This document shows positions 51,944 to 60,080 of a stretch of 61,983 nt of DNA, piece after piece. The stretch spans positions 1 through 61,983 of the forward strand of contig JBMYKD010000012.1 in the NCBI GenBank assembly GCA_049595035.1, given 5' to 3'. Both the position numbers and the translations under genes were made by a program. Under the pieces are notes generated by a model. The model saw only the letters and a program-made list of their open reading frames with translations. It was not told the origin of the DNA and did not search any database. Each line of letters starts with the position of its first letter. The stretch's first letter is position 1. The DNA is from UBA12202 sp049595035 (GTDB lineage: Bacteria; Pseudomonadota; Alphaproteobacteria; Puniceispirillales; UBA1172).

Positions 51944-52579
51944 CTAATAGGACACCCCACAGCCGGCGAGCCCACAATAACCATTCGGATTCTTATGCAG
52001 ATATTGCTGATGATAATCTTCAGCCAGATAATAGATATCACGCGCCCCGATTTCTGTTGTAATGCCGGGCAAACCCTTTTTGAGAAGCTGGCTGGCATAA
52101 TGCGCTTTGGATGCCTTGACGATTTCCATCTGTTCATCGGTTGACCAGTAAATAGCGGACCGGTACTGGGTGCCACGGTCATTACCCTGCCGCATCCCCT
52201 GAGTGGGGTTATGTTCCTGCCAGAAACAGCGCAGAATATCATCCAGCGTTATCACCGCCGGATCATAGACAACTTCAACAATTTCCGTATGTCCTGTTAA
52301 TCCTGAACAGACTTCTTCATAGGTCGGGTTCGGGGTAGTCCCACCAGCATATCCAACGGATGTAGTCCAGACACCATCCATTGTCCAGAATAGTCGTTCA
52401 GCCCCCCAGAAACATCCCATCCCAACCAGAATCGTTTCCATTCCATCCGGAAAAGGCGAAACAATCGGCCGGCCATGTACCGCATGAGGTTGCGGGGTCA
52501 TAATAGCCGCAGGACGGCCGGGAAGTGCGTCTTTCGCATCCGGAATATTCATAGGTTTGGCAAATAATGATGACAGCAT
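51944..52579 (-). CDS. msrA: Peptide methionine sulfoxide reductase A
   Basis: Repairs the S epimer of methionine sulfoxide in oxidised proteins, with thioredoxin as reductant. The 211-residue product shows the catalytic C56 in GMGCFWGAERLFW, TSVGYAGGTTPNPTYEEVCSGLTGHTEIVEVVYDP, and a C-terminal YCGLAGCGVSY whose cysteines are candidates for resolving the disulfide. The 45-residue N-terminal lead does not resemble a signal peptide, so it is cytosolic. It stands alone between rpmJ and pgk, all on the minus strand. Confidence 0.95.
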   Translation of the reverse strand: MLSSLFAKPMNIPDAKDALPGRPAAIMTPQPHAVHGRPIVSPFPDGMETILVGMGCFWGAERLFWTMDGVWTTSVGYAGGTTPNPTYEEVCSGLTGHTEIVEVVYDPAVITLDDILRCFWQEHNPTQGMRQGNDRGTQYRSAIYWSTDEQMEIVKASKAHYASQLLKKGLPGITTEIGARDIYYLAEDYHQQYLHKNPNGYCGLAGCGVSY

Positions 52580-52699
52580 GGCAGGGCTCCGTTTAAAGAT
52601 CTTCTATCCATATAATTATAATTTTATATATGGTTAGTTAGGGCTAATCTGACAAGGTGATCATCCCATGGGAATCCCTTTATGGTCATGATTGCGCCA

Positions 52700-53905
52700 T
52701 TAATGCCGCAACAATGCCGCCACTCCGGGCAGGGTTCTGCCTTCCAGCCATTCCAGAAAGGCCCCGCCAGCGGTACTGACATAACTGAAATGATTTAAAA
52801 CTTGGGCATGATTAAGTGCGGCTATGGTATCCCCGCCCCCGGCGACCGATATCAATGCCCCTTCATCGGTTCGCTTGGCGACATGTCGGGCTAATGCTGT
52901 TGTCGCCTGATCAAATGGCTCCATTTCAAAAGCTCCCATCGGGCCATTCCAGATCAGGGTCTGACATTCATCTATTGCCGCTGATATGGTAGCTACCGCA
53001 TCATGTCCTGCATCAAGGATCATTTCATTTTCTGCTATGTTGCCATCAGCAAACCGCACCAGACGGTTTGGCGCATGCGTGGCAAAGGCCGTGGCAACAA
53101 CACCATCTTGTGGCAAGATAAAGCGGCATCCGATTGCCGCCGCCTCTTTGCGGATAGCTGTGGCCGTATCAATCATGTCTGATTCTACCAGTGATGAGCC
53201 AATATCATGACCTTCGGCGAGAAGGAATGTATTAGCCATCCCGCCACCAACGATCAGCATATCAACTTTGGTAATCAGGTTTCGCAACAGATCAAGTTTT
53301 GTTGATACCTTGGCACCACCAACGATAGCCGCAACAGGTCGGCGCGGCTGACCAAGAGCCTGATCAAGTGCTGATAATTCCGCCATCATCAAAGCCCCGG
53401 CATAGGATGGTAGAAATGCGGTAATGGCTTCGGTAGATGCATGAGCCCTGTGGCTACATGAAAACGCATCATTGACATATATATCCACGCCTTTGGCAAG
53501 TGTTCTGGCAAAATCGGGATCATTGGCTTCTTCACCTGCTTCAAACCGCAAGTTTTCAAGCATGATAATATCACCATCATTCAATTCCGCTTTTGCTTTA
53601 CTGGCTTCTACGCCAATGACATCTGCTATGAAACGGACAGGTCGACGCAATGCTACCGATAGGGCTTCAGCAACGGGAGCAAGAGACATTTCTGGAACAA
53701 TCTTCCCTTTCGGGCGGCCATAATGCGATAACACAATAACCTTTGCACCATGATCTGCCAGAGCCGTAATGCTGTCGGTGATCCGTTCAATCCGTGTGGT
53801 ATCCGTGACCTTTCCATCCTGCATCGGAACATTCAGATCAGCTCTGAACAAGACGGTTTTCCCGCGCATGGTATCTGGCTTTAAAGTTAACGGAAGCTGT
53901 GACAT
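52700..53905 (-). CDS. pgk: Phosphoglycerate kinase
   Basis: Interconverts 1,3-bisphosphoglycerate and 3-phosphoglycerate with ATP. About 401 residues from the chosen ATG, the usual length. The N-domain shows GKTVLFRADLNVPMQDG, HYGRPKG and NDAFSCSHRAHAST; the C-domain has AIVGGAKVSTKLDLL and the nucleotide site NGPMGAFEMEPFDQAT with GGGDTIAAL. I start at MSQLPLTLK because GAGGG lies 4-8 nt before it; the frame is open a further 30 codons but without similarity. It forms a sugar-phosphate set with gap, tkt and fbp, interrupted by azlCD on the other strand. Confidence 0.96.
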   Translation of the reverse strand: MSQLPLTLKPDTMRGKTVLFRADLNVPMQDGKVTDTTRIERITDSITALADHGAKVIVLSHYGRPKGKIVPEMSLAPVAEALSVALRRPVRFIADVIGVEASKAKAELNDGDIIMLENLRFEAGEEANDPDFARTLAKGVDIYVNDAFSCSHRAHASTEAITAFLPSYAGALMMAELSALDQALGQPRRPVAAIVGGAKVSTKLDLLRNLITKVDMLIVGGGMANTFLLAEGHDIGSSLVESDMIDTATAIRKEAAAIGCRFILPQDGVVATAFATHAPNRLVRFADGNIAENEMILDAGHDAVATISAAIDECQTLIWNGPMGAFEMEPFDQATTALARHVAKRTDEGALISVAGGGDTIAALNHAQVLNHFSYVSTAGGAFLEWLEGRTLPGVAALLRH

Positions 53906-53912
53906 AATACCC

Positions 53913-54137
53913 TCAATATAATAGCGGCCTGATATATGAATAAGCCGTTGCGACATGTCTGCTTTTCCCATAGCATGCGTCGCATAATTGTCCAAGTTCT
54001 GTTTCCAGATCGTGATATCGATATCTGCTTACCTCTTGGCATTTACCGCAACCGCTTTGATCCAGATGACAGCCGTTACATATGACACAATCAGCTTCAG
54101 ATATCCGTAGAAGTGCGGAATTTATCCGCGGTCTCAA
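53913..54137 (-). CDS. Possible small zinc-ribbon protein upstream of pgk
   Basis: An open frame ending 7 nt before the pgk start encodes about 75 residues with seven cysteines: CVICNGC, then CGKC, 18 residues, CDAC, a spacing typical of zinc ribbons. The stop codon overlaps the pgk ribosome site, as in an operon. Against it: there is no ATG or GTG in the gap, so it would need the TTG at 54135-54137 (or an ATG at 54198-54200), lying antisense to the start of azlC, and no ribosome site is evident. Function unknown; it may be chance. Confidence 0.3.
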   Translation of the reverse strand: MRPRINSALLRISEADCVICNGCHLDQSGCGKCQEVSRYRYHDLETELGQLCDACYGKSRHVATAYSYIRPLLY

Positions 54138-54801
54138 GGATGAGGCACCATTACTGGTCGGCGTGATGCCTTTCGGGCTGATTTTTGGCGTCCTCGGCAT
54201 AGAATCCGGCCTGACCCCTTTTCAGGTCATGACAATGTCTGTCATCATTTTTGGTGGGGCAAGCCAGATTATTTTTCTGGAATTATTTGCATCAGGAGCA
54301 AGCCCATATCTCATTAGCTCAACCGTTGGTGTCGTCAATTTGCGCCATGCGCTTTATTCGGCAAGGATTGCACGCTATTTCAATCACCTGACCCTTGGCT
54401 GGAAAATGCTTCTATCCTATCTACTGACGGATGAAGCTTATGCCATGACCATAAGGCGATATGAAACCCAGCCACATAATCCGGTGATCCATTATCACCT
54501 GCTGGGAACCGGACTATGTCTATGGGTAAGCTGGCAAATCACAACCTTTCTGGGCATTGTGCTAGGAGCCGCCATACCATCATCATTAGGCCTCGGCTTC
54601 GCTATTCCTCTGACTTTTATGACAATTATCGTCCCCTACCTGTCCAGATGGCCACATCTTGTTGCTATTCTGGTATCGGGAAGCATCGCTGTCCTGTTCT
54701 ATGATCTCCCGTGGAAGCTTAATCTCATCATCGCGGCCATTGCAGGCATGTTTGCCGGATACATGACCGAATATATGGGCAAAAACAGGGGCATAACATG
54801 A
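54082..54801 (+). CDS. azlC: AzlC family branched-chain amino acid exporter, large subunit
   Basis: Inner-membrane permease of the AzlC/YgaZ family, exporting valine and related branched-chain amino acids with AzlD. The 239-residue product has the family entry RGLKDEAPLLVGVMPFGLIFGVLGIESG, then FGGASQIIFLELFASGA and VVNLRHALYSARIARY, with a TDEAYAM segment and several hydrophobic helices. Its stop overlaps the azlD start (ATGA). It is divergent from pgk, inserted in an otherwise minus-strand carbon-metabolism run. Confidence 0.93.
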   Translation: MTQSASDIRRSAEFIRGLKDEAPLLVGVMPFGLIFGVLGIESGLTPFQVMTMSVIIFGGASQIIFLELFASGASPYLISSTVGVVNLRHALYSARIARYFNHLTLGWKMLLSYLLTDEAYAMTIRRYETQPHNPVIHYHLLGTGLCLWVSWQITTFLGIVLGAAIPSSLGLGFAIPLTFMTIIVPYLSRWPHLVAILVSGSIAVLFYDLPWKLNLIIAAIAGMFAGYMTEYMGKNRGIT

Positions 54802-55109
54802 TCTGGTTTACTATCATCATATCCGGCCTGTTTACTTTTTTAACACGCTTTGCTTTTATTGGCGGGCTTTCTGGCAAACAGCTTCCATCATCACTTCAGG
54901 CTATGCTTAGCTATGTGACAACAGCGGTATTAACAGCGATTGTCGCATCAGAAGTGCTGATCATTGATGATCATTTTACCATAATAGAAAACCCACAAAT
55001 CCCGGCATTCCTTATTGCCGGCATTATCGCCCTGCTATTCCGCCATATTGTTCTGACTATTGCCACGGGTTTACTGGCATTATGGGTATGCCAGCATATG
55101 ATCTATTGA
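54798..55109 (+). CDS. azlD: AzlD family branched-chain amino acid exporter, small subunit
   Basis: Small membrane partner of AzlC. The 103-residue product has about four hydrophobic segments and the family pattern LFTFLTRFAFIGGLSGKQLPSSLQAMLSYVTTAVLTAIVASEVL. Translation is coupled to azlC by a 4-nt overlap. The ilvBHC operon about 13 kb away makes the amino acids this pair would export; no Lrp-type regulator gene is adjacent. Confidence 0.92.
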   Translation: MIWFTIIISGLFTFLTRFAFIGGLSGKQLPSSLQAMLSYVTTAVLTAIVASEVLIIDDHFTIIENPQIPAFLIAGIIALLFRHIVLTIATGLLALWVCQHMIY

Positions 55110-55143
55110 CTATTCCAGATGCTAAAGGGATAAACTGAACGGG

Positions 55144-56151
55144 CTATATCAATGCCCCCATAGCGGCGGCAGTATCCAGCATCCTGACCGAAAACCCCCA
55201 TTCATTATCATACCAAGCCAGAACACGACAAAACCGCGAATTCATAACTTTTGTCTGATCCAGCGCTACAATTGACGACCGGCTATCATGGTTGAGATCA
55301 ATGGATACCAATGGCTCATCAGTTGTGCCCAATATGCCTTTTAACCTGCCATTGGCGGCTTCGGCGAAACTGGCATTGATATCATCAACACTTGTATCAC
55401 GTCCGGCCATGAATGTCAGATCAACCGCTGATACATTTGGCGTCGGAACCCGCATGGCAACACCATCAAGCTTGCCGCTTAATTCAGGCATAACAAGCCC
55501 CACCGCTTTCGCCGCGCCTGTTGTTGTTGGCACCATACTTTCGGCCGCGGCACGACCACGATACGGGTCTTTATGGTTGTTATCCAGTATCCTCTGATCG
55601 CTTGTGTAACTATGAATAGTTGTCATGAATCCCTGTTCAATGCCCATCGCGGAATGTAGCACCGCGGCAACAGGGGCAAGGCAGTTTGTTGTACAGGATG
55701 CATTTGATACAACAACATGATCAGCCGTCAGCTGGTCATGGTTGACGCCATATACAACCGTAAGATCGGCCTCTTTAGCAGGTGCGGAAACAAGAACCTT
55801 TTTCGCGCCAACAGCAGTATGTTCTATGGCTTTATCACGGCTGTTGAAAGCACCGGTACATTCAAGTACAATATCAACTCCTACCTCTGCCCAGTCTAGT
55901 TCGGCTATGTTTCTGGTGCTGGTGATGCGCATGGGGCCTTTACCAACATCCATTGTCTGATCTGTAATAGTAACCGGATGCTGGAAACGACCATGAACAC
56001 TGTCATATCGCAACAGATGAGCATTGGTTTCAATACTACCGGAAATGTTGATAGCAACGACTTCTATATCAGTGCGGTTTTCTTCTATCACGGCGCGCAT
56101 AACATTGCGCCCTATCCGGCCAAATCCATTAATGCCCAAACGAATTGTCAT
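55144..56151 (-). CDS. gap: Glyceraldehyde-3-phosphate dehydrogenase, possibly NADP-linked
   Basis: Phosphorylating GAPDH of 335 residues. The catalytic cysteine is C153 in SNASCTTNCLAP, and H in TIHSYTSDQ follows. The N-terminal NAD loop is INGFGRIGRNVMRA. After the second strand the sequence reads VAINISGSIETNAHLLRYDS: the Asp that follows Asn in NAD-specific enzymes (VAxND) is Ile here. GapB-type and photosynthetic NADP-using enzymes lack the same Asp. So NADP(H) use in the gluconeogenic direction is plausible. It lies 32 nt downstream of tkt. Confidence 0.95.
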   Translation of the reverse strand: MTIRLGINGFGRIGRNVMRAVIEENRTDIEVVAINISGSIETNAHLLRYDSVHGRFQHPVTITDQTMDVGKGPMRITSTRNIAELDWAEVGVDIVLECTGAFNSRDKAIEHTAVGAKKVLVSAPAKEADLTVVYGVNHDQLTADHVVVSNASCTTNCLAPVAAVLHSAMGIEQGFMTTIHSYTSDQRILDNNHKDPYRGRAAAESMVPTTTGAAKAVGLVMPELSGKLDGVAMRVPTPNVSAVDLTFMAGRDTSVDDINASFAEAANGRLKGILGTTDEPLVSIDLNHDSRSSIVALDQTKVMNSRFCRVLAWYDNEWGFSVRMLDTAAAMGALI

Positions 56152-56183
56152 ATTCCCATCCTTTAAAAGATCATTTTTCTGAA

Positions 56184-58172
56184 TTAAATGGTTAGCTCTT
56201 TTACCATTGCGATAATGTTTTCTACGGTGATTCCGAAATGGTGGTAAAGGTCGGGTGCAGGAGCAGATTCGCCAAAGCTTTTCATCCCGATAAATGCATC
56301 AACATCAGAGGTATATCTATCCCAGCCAAAACCGCTTGCGGCCTCAATCCCCAGTCTGGGCGCACGCCCCAGAACTTTCCGCCGATAGGCCAGATCCTGC
56401 TGTTCGAATAACTCCCAGCATGGCAGGGACACGACAGCCACTTTCATACCCTGTTCAGCTAACTGTCCGGCTGCTTCAACCGCTAACGCGACTTCTGTTC
56501 CGGTTGCCAGCAACGTCATATCCCGTTTGCCATCCGGTTCATGTAAAACATAACCGCCCATCAGGGTTTTGTTTAATGAACTGCTTTCATGCCGCAAGGT
56601 TGGTGTCCCCTGCCGTGACAGCGAAAGCACCGAGGGCGCATCTGTAATCGTCATTGCTGCTTCCCATGATTCGGCCACTTCTACTGCATCAGCAGGACGA
56701 AATACATAGAGATTAGGTGTCGCCCGCAACATGGCCAGATGTTCAACCGGTTGATGGGTTGGCCCGTCTTCCCCAAGCCCGATAGAATCATGCGTCATGA
56801 CATAAATCACCTGTTGCCGCATTAATGCCGATAACCGCATAGCACCACGCGCATAATCGGAAAAGACAAGAAAAGTGCCGCCATATGGTACCATGCCCCC
56901 ATGCAGTGCCATCCCATTCATGGCTGCTGCCATGCCATGTTCACGAACACCATAATAAACGTACCGCCCCTTGAACTGTCTGGCAGAAACGGGATTTGTA
57001 TCAGCGGTTTTGGTCAGGTTTGATCCTGTCAGGTCAGCCGAGCCGCCAACGGTCAGGCTGGTGGCTGCATTTATAACATCAAGTGTTTTCTGTGATGATT
57101 GCCGGGTAGCCATTTTAGGCTGGTCTGCTTTGAATTGTTGACGCAGTGTTTTTAATTCACGCCATAATTTCTGGGGGTGGCTTTTGTTAACAGCCTCATC
57201 AAAACGTCTTGCCTTGCGTGACTTGCTATATCTATCCTGCCATTCCTGATAGGCGCCAAGACTTCGTTCTGCCGCTTTTTTCCAGTCCTCACGAACCTCA
57301 TCCGGGATAACAAATGGGGGATAATGCCAGCCCAGAGATTCACGGGCGCCGGCAATTTCGTCATCACCAAGTGGCGCCCCATGGGTTTTGGATGTGCCAG
57401 CCAATGTTGGCGCCCCGTATCCAATGGTGGTTTTGCATGCAATGATAGATGGTCGCGCATTGGCCATGGCTTTTGTTATTGCCTCCGCAATGGCTTCAGC
57501 ATCATGCCCATCAACCGACTGCACATGCCAGCCTGCCGCACGAAACCGGCTTAGCTGATTAGTCGATGTTGATAACTCTGTGCTGCCATCAATAGAAATG
57601 CTGTTATCATCCCACAACACCGTTAACCGGCCTAGCCGCAAATGACCAGCCAGATCAATCACTTCATGGCTAATGCCTTCCTGTAGACAACCATCACCGG
57701 CTATCACCCATGTTCTATGATCAACCAAGGACGCGCTAAAACGTGCCGCCATCATACGTTCAGCCAGCGCCATACCAACAGAGGTTGCCAGCCCCTGCCC
57801 TAGCGGGCCCGTTGTTGTTTCAATTCCGCTGGCTAGCCCATATTCCGGATGTCCGGCGGTAATTGATCCCATCTGACGGAATTGGCGTATCTGATCCATC
57901 GTCATATCCGCATAACCAAGCAGGTGGTTCACCGCATAATGCAACATGGAACCATGACCTGCTGAAAGCACAAAACGGTCACGATCTGGCCATGCCGGAT
58001 CAGCAGGGTTAATTTTGATAAAGCGTGAAAAAAGAACCGTAGCCACATCTGCCATTCCCATGGGCATGCCCGGATGTCCGGAACGTGCGGCCTGAACCGC
58101 ATCCATGGAAAGAAATCTAATCGCATTTGCCATATGGTTATGGCTGGTCGGGGAAATAGGGTTATTTGGCAT
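56184..58172 (-). CDS. tkt: Transketolase
   Basis: Thiamine-diphosphate enzyme moving two-carbon units among sugar phosphates. About 662 residues. It holds the N-terminal GHPGMPMGMADVATVLF and DRFVLSAGHGSMLHYA, the ThDP motif GDGCLQEGISHEVIDLAGHL...WDDNSISIDG, and the second-domain DSIGLGEDGPTHQPVEHLA. I start at MPNNPISPTSHN; a 15-codon extension upstream is open. It lies between fbp and gap, consistent with co-transcription of fbp-tkt-gap. Confidence 0.96.
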   Translation of the reverse strand: MPNNPISPTSHNHMANAIRFLSMDAVQAARSGHPGMPMGMADVATVLFSRFIKINPADPAWPDRDRFVLSAGHGSMLHYAVNHLLGYADMTMDQIRQFRQMGSITAGHPEYGLASGIETTTGPLGQGLATSVGMALAERMMAARFSASLVDHRTWVIAGDGCLQEGISHEVIDLAGHLRLGRLTVLWDDNSISIDGSTELSTSTNQLSRFRAAGWHVQSVDGHDAEAIAEAITKAMANARPSIIACKTTIGYGAPTLAGTSKTHGAPLGDDEIAGARESLGWHYPPFVIPDEVREDWKKAAERSLGAYQEWQDRYSKSRKARRFDEAVNKSHPQKLWRELKTLRQQFKADQPKMATRQSSQKTLDVINAATSLTVGGSADLTGSNLTKTADTNPVSARQFKGRYVYYGVREHGMAAAMNGMALHGGMVPYGGTFLVFSDYARGAMRLSALMRQQVIYVMTHDSIGLGEDGPTHQPVEHLAMLRATPNLYVFRPADAVEVAESWEAAMTITDAPSVLSLSRQGTPTLRHESSSLNKTLMGGYVLHEPDGKRDMTLLATGTEVALAVEAAGQLAEQGMKVAVVSLPCWELFEQQDLAYRRKVLGRAPRLGIEAASGFGWDRYTSDVDAFIGMKSFGESAPAPDLYHHFGITVENIIAMVKELTI

Positions 58173-58248
58173 AATAGCTCTCTGTGTTTCGGGCAAATGA
58201 TGAGTTTCTTCTACCAACTCCTTGCCGCCGCTTCAACATCCTAATGCC

Positions 58249-59217
58249 CTATTTATTGAGATGAAGTGCCTGCAACCGAGTAATATCTTCTTTTGCACCA
58301 AACATTACAGGAATGCGCTGATGCAGATTTTGCGGGGTAATATCCAGTATATTGTCCGTACCATTGATGGCCATGCCACCGGCTTTTTCAACAAGAAAAC
58401 TGATGGGATTAGCTTCATAAACAAGGCGAAGCCGGCCGTTTTCGTAGCCTTTCCTGATATCACCCGGATAGAGAAATACCCCGCCACGGCGAAAGATACG
58501 CCACGCATCAGCAACCATTGAACCAACCCAGCGCATCCGGTATGCCTTACCATATTCACCATCTTCACCAGCGAGCACCTGTTTCATCCATTCCTGCACC
58601 GGCAGAAACCAATGGCCGGAATAAGCAGCATTAATCGCATATTCCTTTGTTTGAGGTGGTATGCTGACCGGTGCCCCCATAGCAACAAACTGACGATGGC
58701 GTTCATCCAGAATAAAGCATTGCGGGGCCTTATCGCTGGCAAAAGCAAGAATCAGGGTTGTTTGTGGCCCATAAGTAAAAAAACCAGCAGCAAGCTGGTC
58801 GCGGCCAGCACAGGCAACAGGGGCATCTTGCCGCGGTATGATTGAAAAAATTGTCCCAACCGTAACATTAACCGCGATATTGGATGAACCATCAAGCGGA
58901 TCAATGGCAACCATCAGATTACCATCCTCACCAGTGACAATTGGCGCGTCCTGTTCTTCGGATAGAATATGTGAAGCGCTGGTGTCCTTTAGATGAGTGA
59001 TAATAATTTCTTCTGCCAGCACATCCAGTGCCTTTTGTTCATCTCCATCAGTATTTTCAGCCCCGGTTTCAGCCCCAAGATCATGTTCAATACCACTTAA
59101 ACGGATAGTATCGGTAATAGCAATGGCAGCATCAGCTAGATGGCTAACGATCACTGCTATATCAGATGTGATAAGGCCATCAGTGACCCGACTATTCATA
59201 TAATCCTTTAATTGCAT
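58249..59217 (-). CDS. fbp: Class I fructose-1,6-bisphosphatase
   Basis: Irreversible gluconeogenic dephosphorylation of fructose 1,6-bisphosphate. The 322-residue product shows the metal-site IDPLDGSSNIAVNVTVGTIFSI, LSEEQDAP, and the C-terminal GGVFLYPGDIRKGYENGRLRLVYEANPISFLVEKAGG with the sugar-phosphate-binding residues. It is first of fbp-tkt-gap on the minus strand. With PEPCK encoded 0.9 kb away, the main committed steps of gluconeogenesis are clustered. A Calvin-cycle role is not supported, as no cbbL, cbbS or prkB is in view. Confidence 0.95.
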   Translation of the reverse strand: MQLKDYMNSRVTDGLITSDIAVIVSHLADAAIAITDTIRLSGIEHDLGAETGAENTDGDEQKALDVLAEEIIITHLKDTSASHILSEEQDAPIVTGEDGNLMVAIDPLDGSSNIAVNVTVGTIFSIIPRQDAPVACAGRDQLAAGFFTYGPQTTLILAFASDKAPQCFILDERHRQFVAMGAPVSIPPQTKEYAINAAYSGHWFLPVQEWMKQVLAGEDGEYGKAYRMRWVGSMVADAWRIFRRGGVFLYPGDIRKGYENGRLRLVYEANPISFLVEKAGGMAINGTDNILDITPQNLHQRIPVMFGAKEDITRLQALHLNK

Positions 59218-59334
59218 GGAACCTCTAGATTAATCCGCCCAGACTGAAGTTTCAGGTTTATACCCGCGAGGTATTTATGTCTATATGATTCAACAAAAAC
59301 CTGCCTGATAGCGTATGGGTTCATCCTGATCTGT

Positions 59335-59949
59335 TTAGTGTTTATTGGTCGGCAGGCCAACAACAACACCAGGCTTCAGATGCTTATCATCCCATGCTTT
59401 TCGGCCAAATACCTCATTCACCATGGGGGCAAAATAATCCAGCGGCTTCATGGGATAATCAGGGTCAAAAGACATCTGATCCCATCTTTCACAAAAATCA
59501 GCACAGCTTTGCCAGTATGGATTATCTTTAAACTCATCCCTTTGATCCGGATTCCAGTCATAATGGTGGCCATAATATTTCATCTGAAAGATACCATGTT
59601 TTTCCACTACCCAAGACACCTCTTCGCGAACAAAGGGGCGAATAATTTCCGCCGCCATGCGATCATGATTCTGTGGTGATAATCCATCACCAATATCATG
59701 AATAAGGGCGGCAACAATCCAGTCAATATCAGCGCCATCATATTCAGCTCTAGTTGCTGATTGCAGTCCGTGTTCTAACCGTGAGATTTTGTATCCTGAC
59801 AGGGATTCTTCGCCTTGCGATGCCATTTGCGCTAAAATACGTTTAGGGGTACCAATAAAATATTCGGCTTCCCGTTCATGCAGGAGCTGATAATCTTCGT
59901 AAGTGCCTTCGTCCATGCGAATGAATGAAACTTGTTCTGATTTATTCAT
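59335..59949 (-). CDS. HD-domain protein, PhnZ/MIOX-like diiron oxygenase candidate
   Basis: A 204-residue HD-domain protein of the COG4341-like predicted phosphohydrolase group, which includes the mixed-valent diiron oxygenases PhnZ and myo-inositol oxygenase. Potential metal ligands follow their order: H60 (LEHGLQSA), H84-D85 (ALIHDIGDG), H95 (QNHDRMA), H118 (VEKHGIF) and D157 (CERWDQMSFDP). The gap from H60 to H84 (24) and from H95 to H118 (23) match those families; the rest differs, so it is a separate clade. A substrate cannot be named; no phosphonate or inositol genes are nearby. A plain phosphohydrolase remains possible. It diverges from pckA. Confidence 0.8.
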   Translation of the reverse strand: MNKSEQVSFIRMDEGTYEDYQLLHEREAEYFIGTPKRILAQMASQGEESLSGYKISRLEHGLQSATRAEYDGADIDWIVAALIHDIGDGLSPQNHDRMAAEIIRPFVREEVSWVVEKHGIFQMKYYGHHYDWNPDQRDEFKDNPYWQSCADFCERWDQMSFDPDYPMKPLDYFAPMVNEVFGRKAWDDKHLKPGVVVGLPTNKH

Positions 59950-60018
59950 TTTTTACCTCCACATTTTTATTATGAAAACCGTACAGATAAGAATTGCTCA
60001 TGGCAATATCTAAACATC

Positions 60019-60048
60019 TTTACAAGCCCACTAATACGTCTTTATATT
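60019..60048 (+). promoter_or_regulatory. Likely sigma-70 promoter of pckA
   Basis: TTTACA (60019-60024) and TATATT (60043-60048) are 18 bp apart, each matching the housekeeping consensus at most positions. It sits about 33 bp before the pckA ATG in the 131-bp gap shared with the divergent HD-domain gene. Confidence 0.45.
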
Positions 60049-60080
60049 ATGCTTCCTTCTTTCACATAGAATAAGTCATC

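Noticed and set aside
56184..59217. Calvin-cycle (cbb) operon
   Set aside because: fbp-tkt-gap-pgk resembles cbb gene order, but there is no RuBisCO, phosphoribulokinase or cbbR in the window; gluconeogenesis explains the set.
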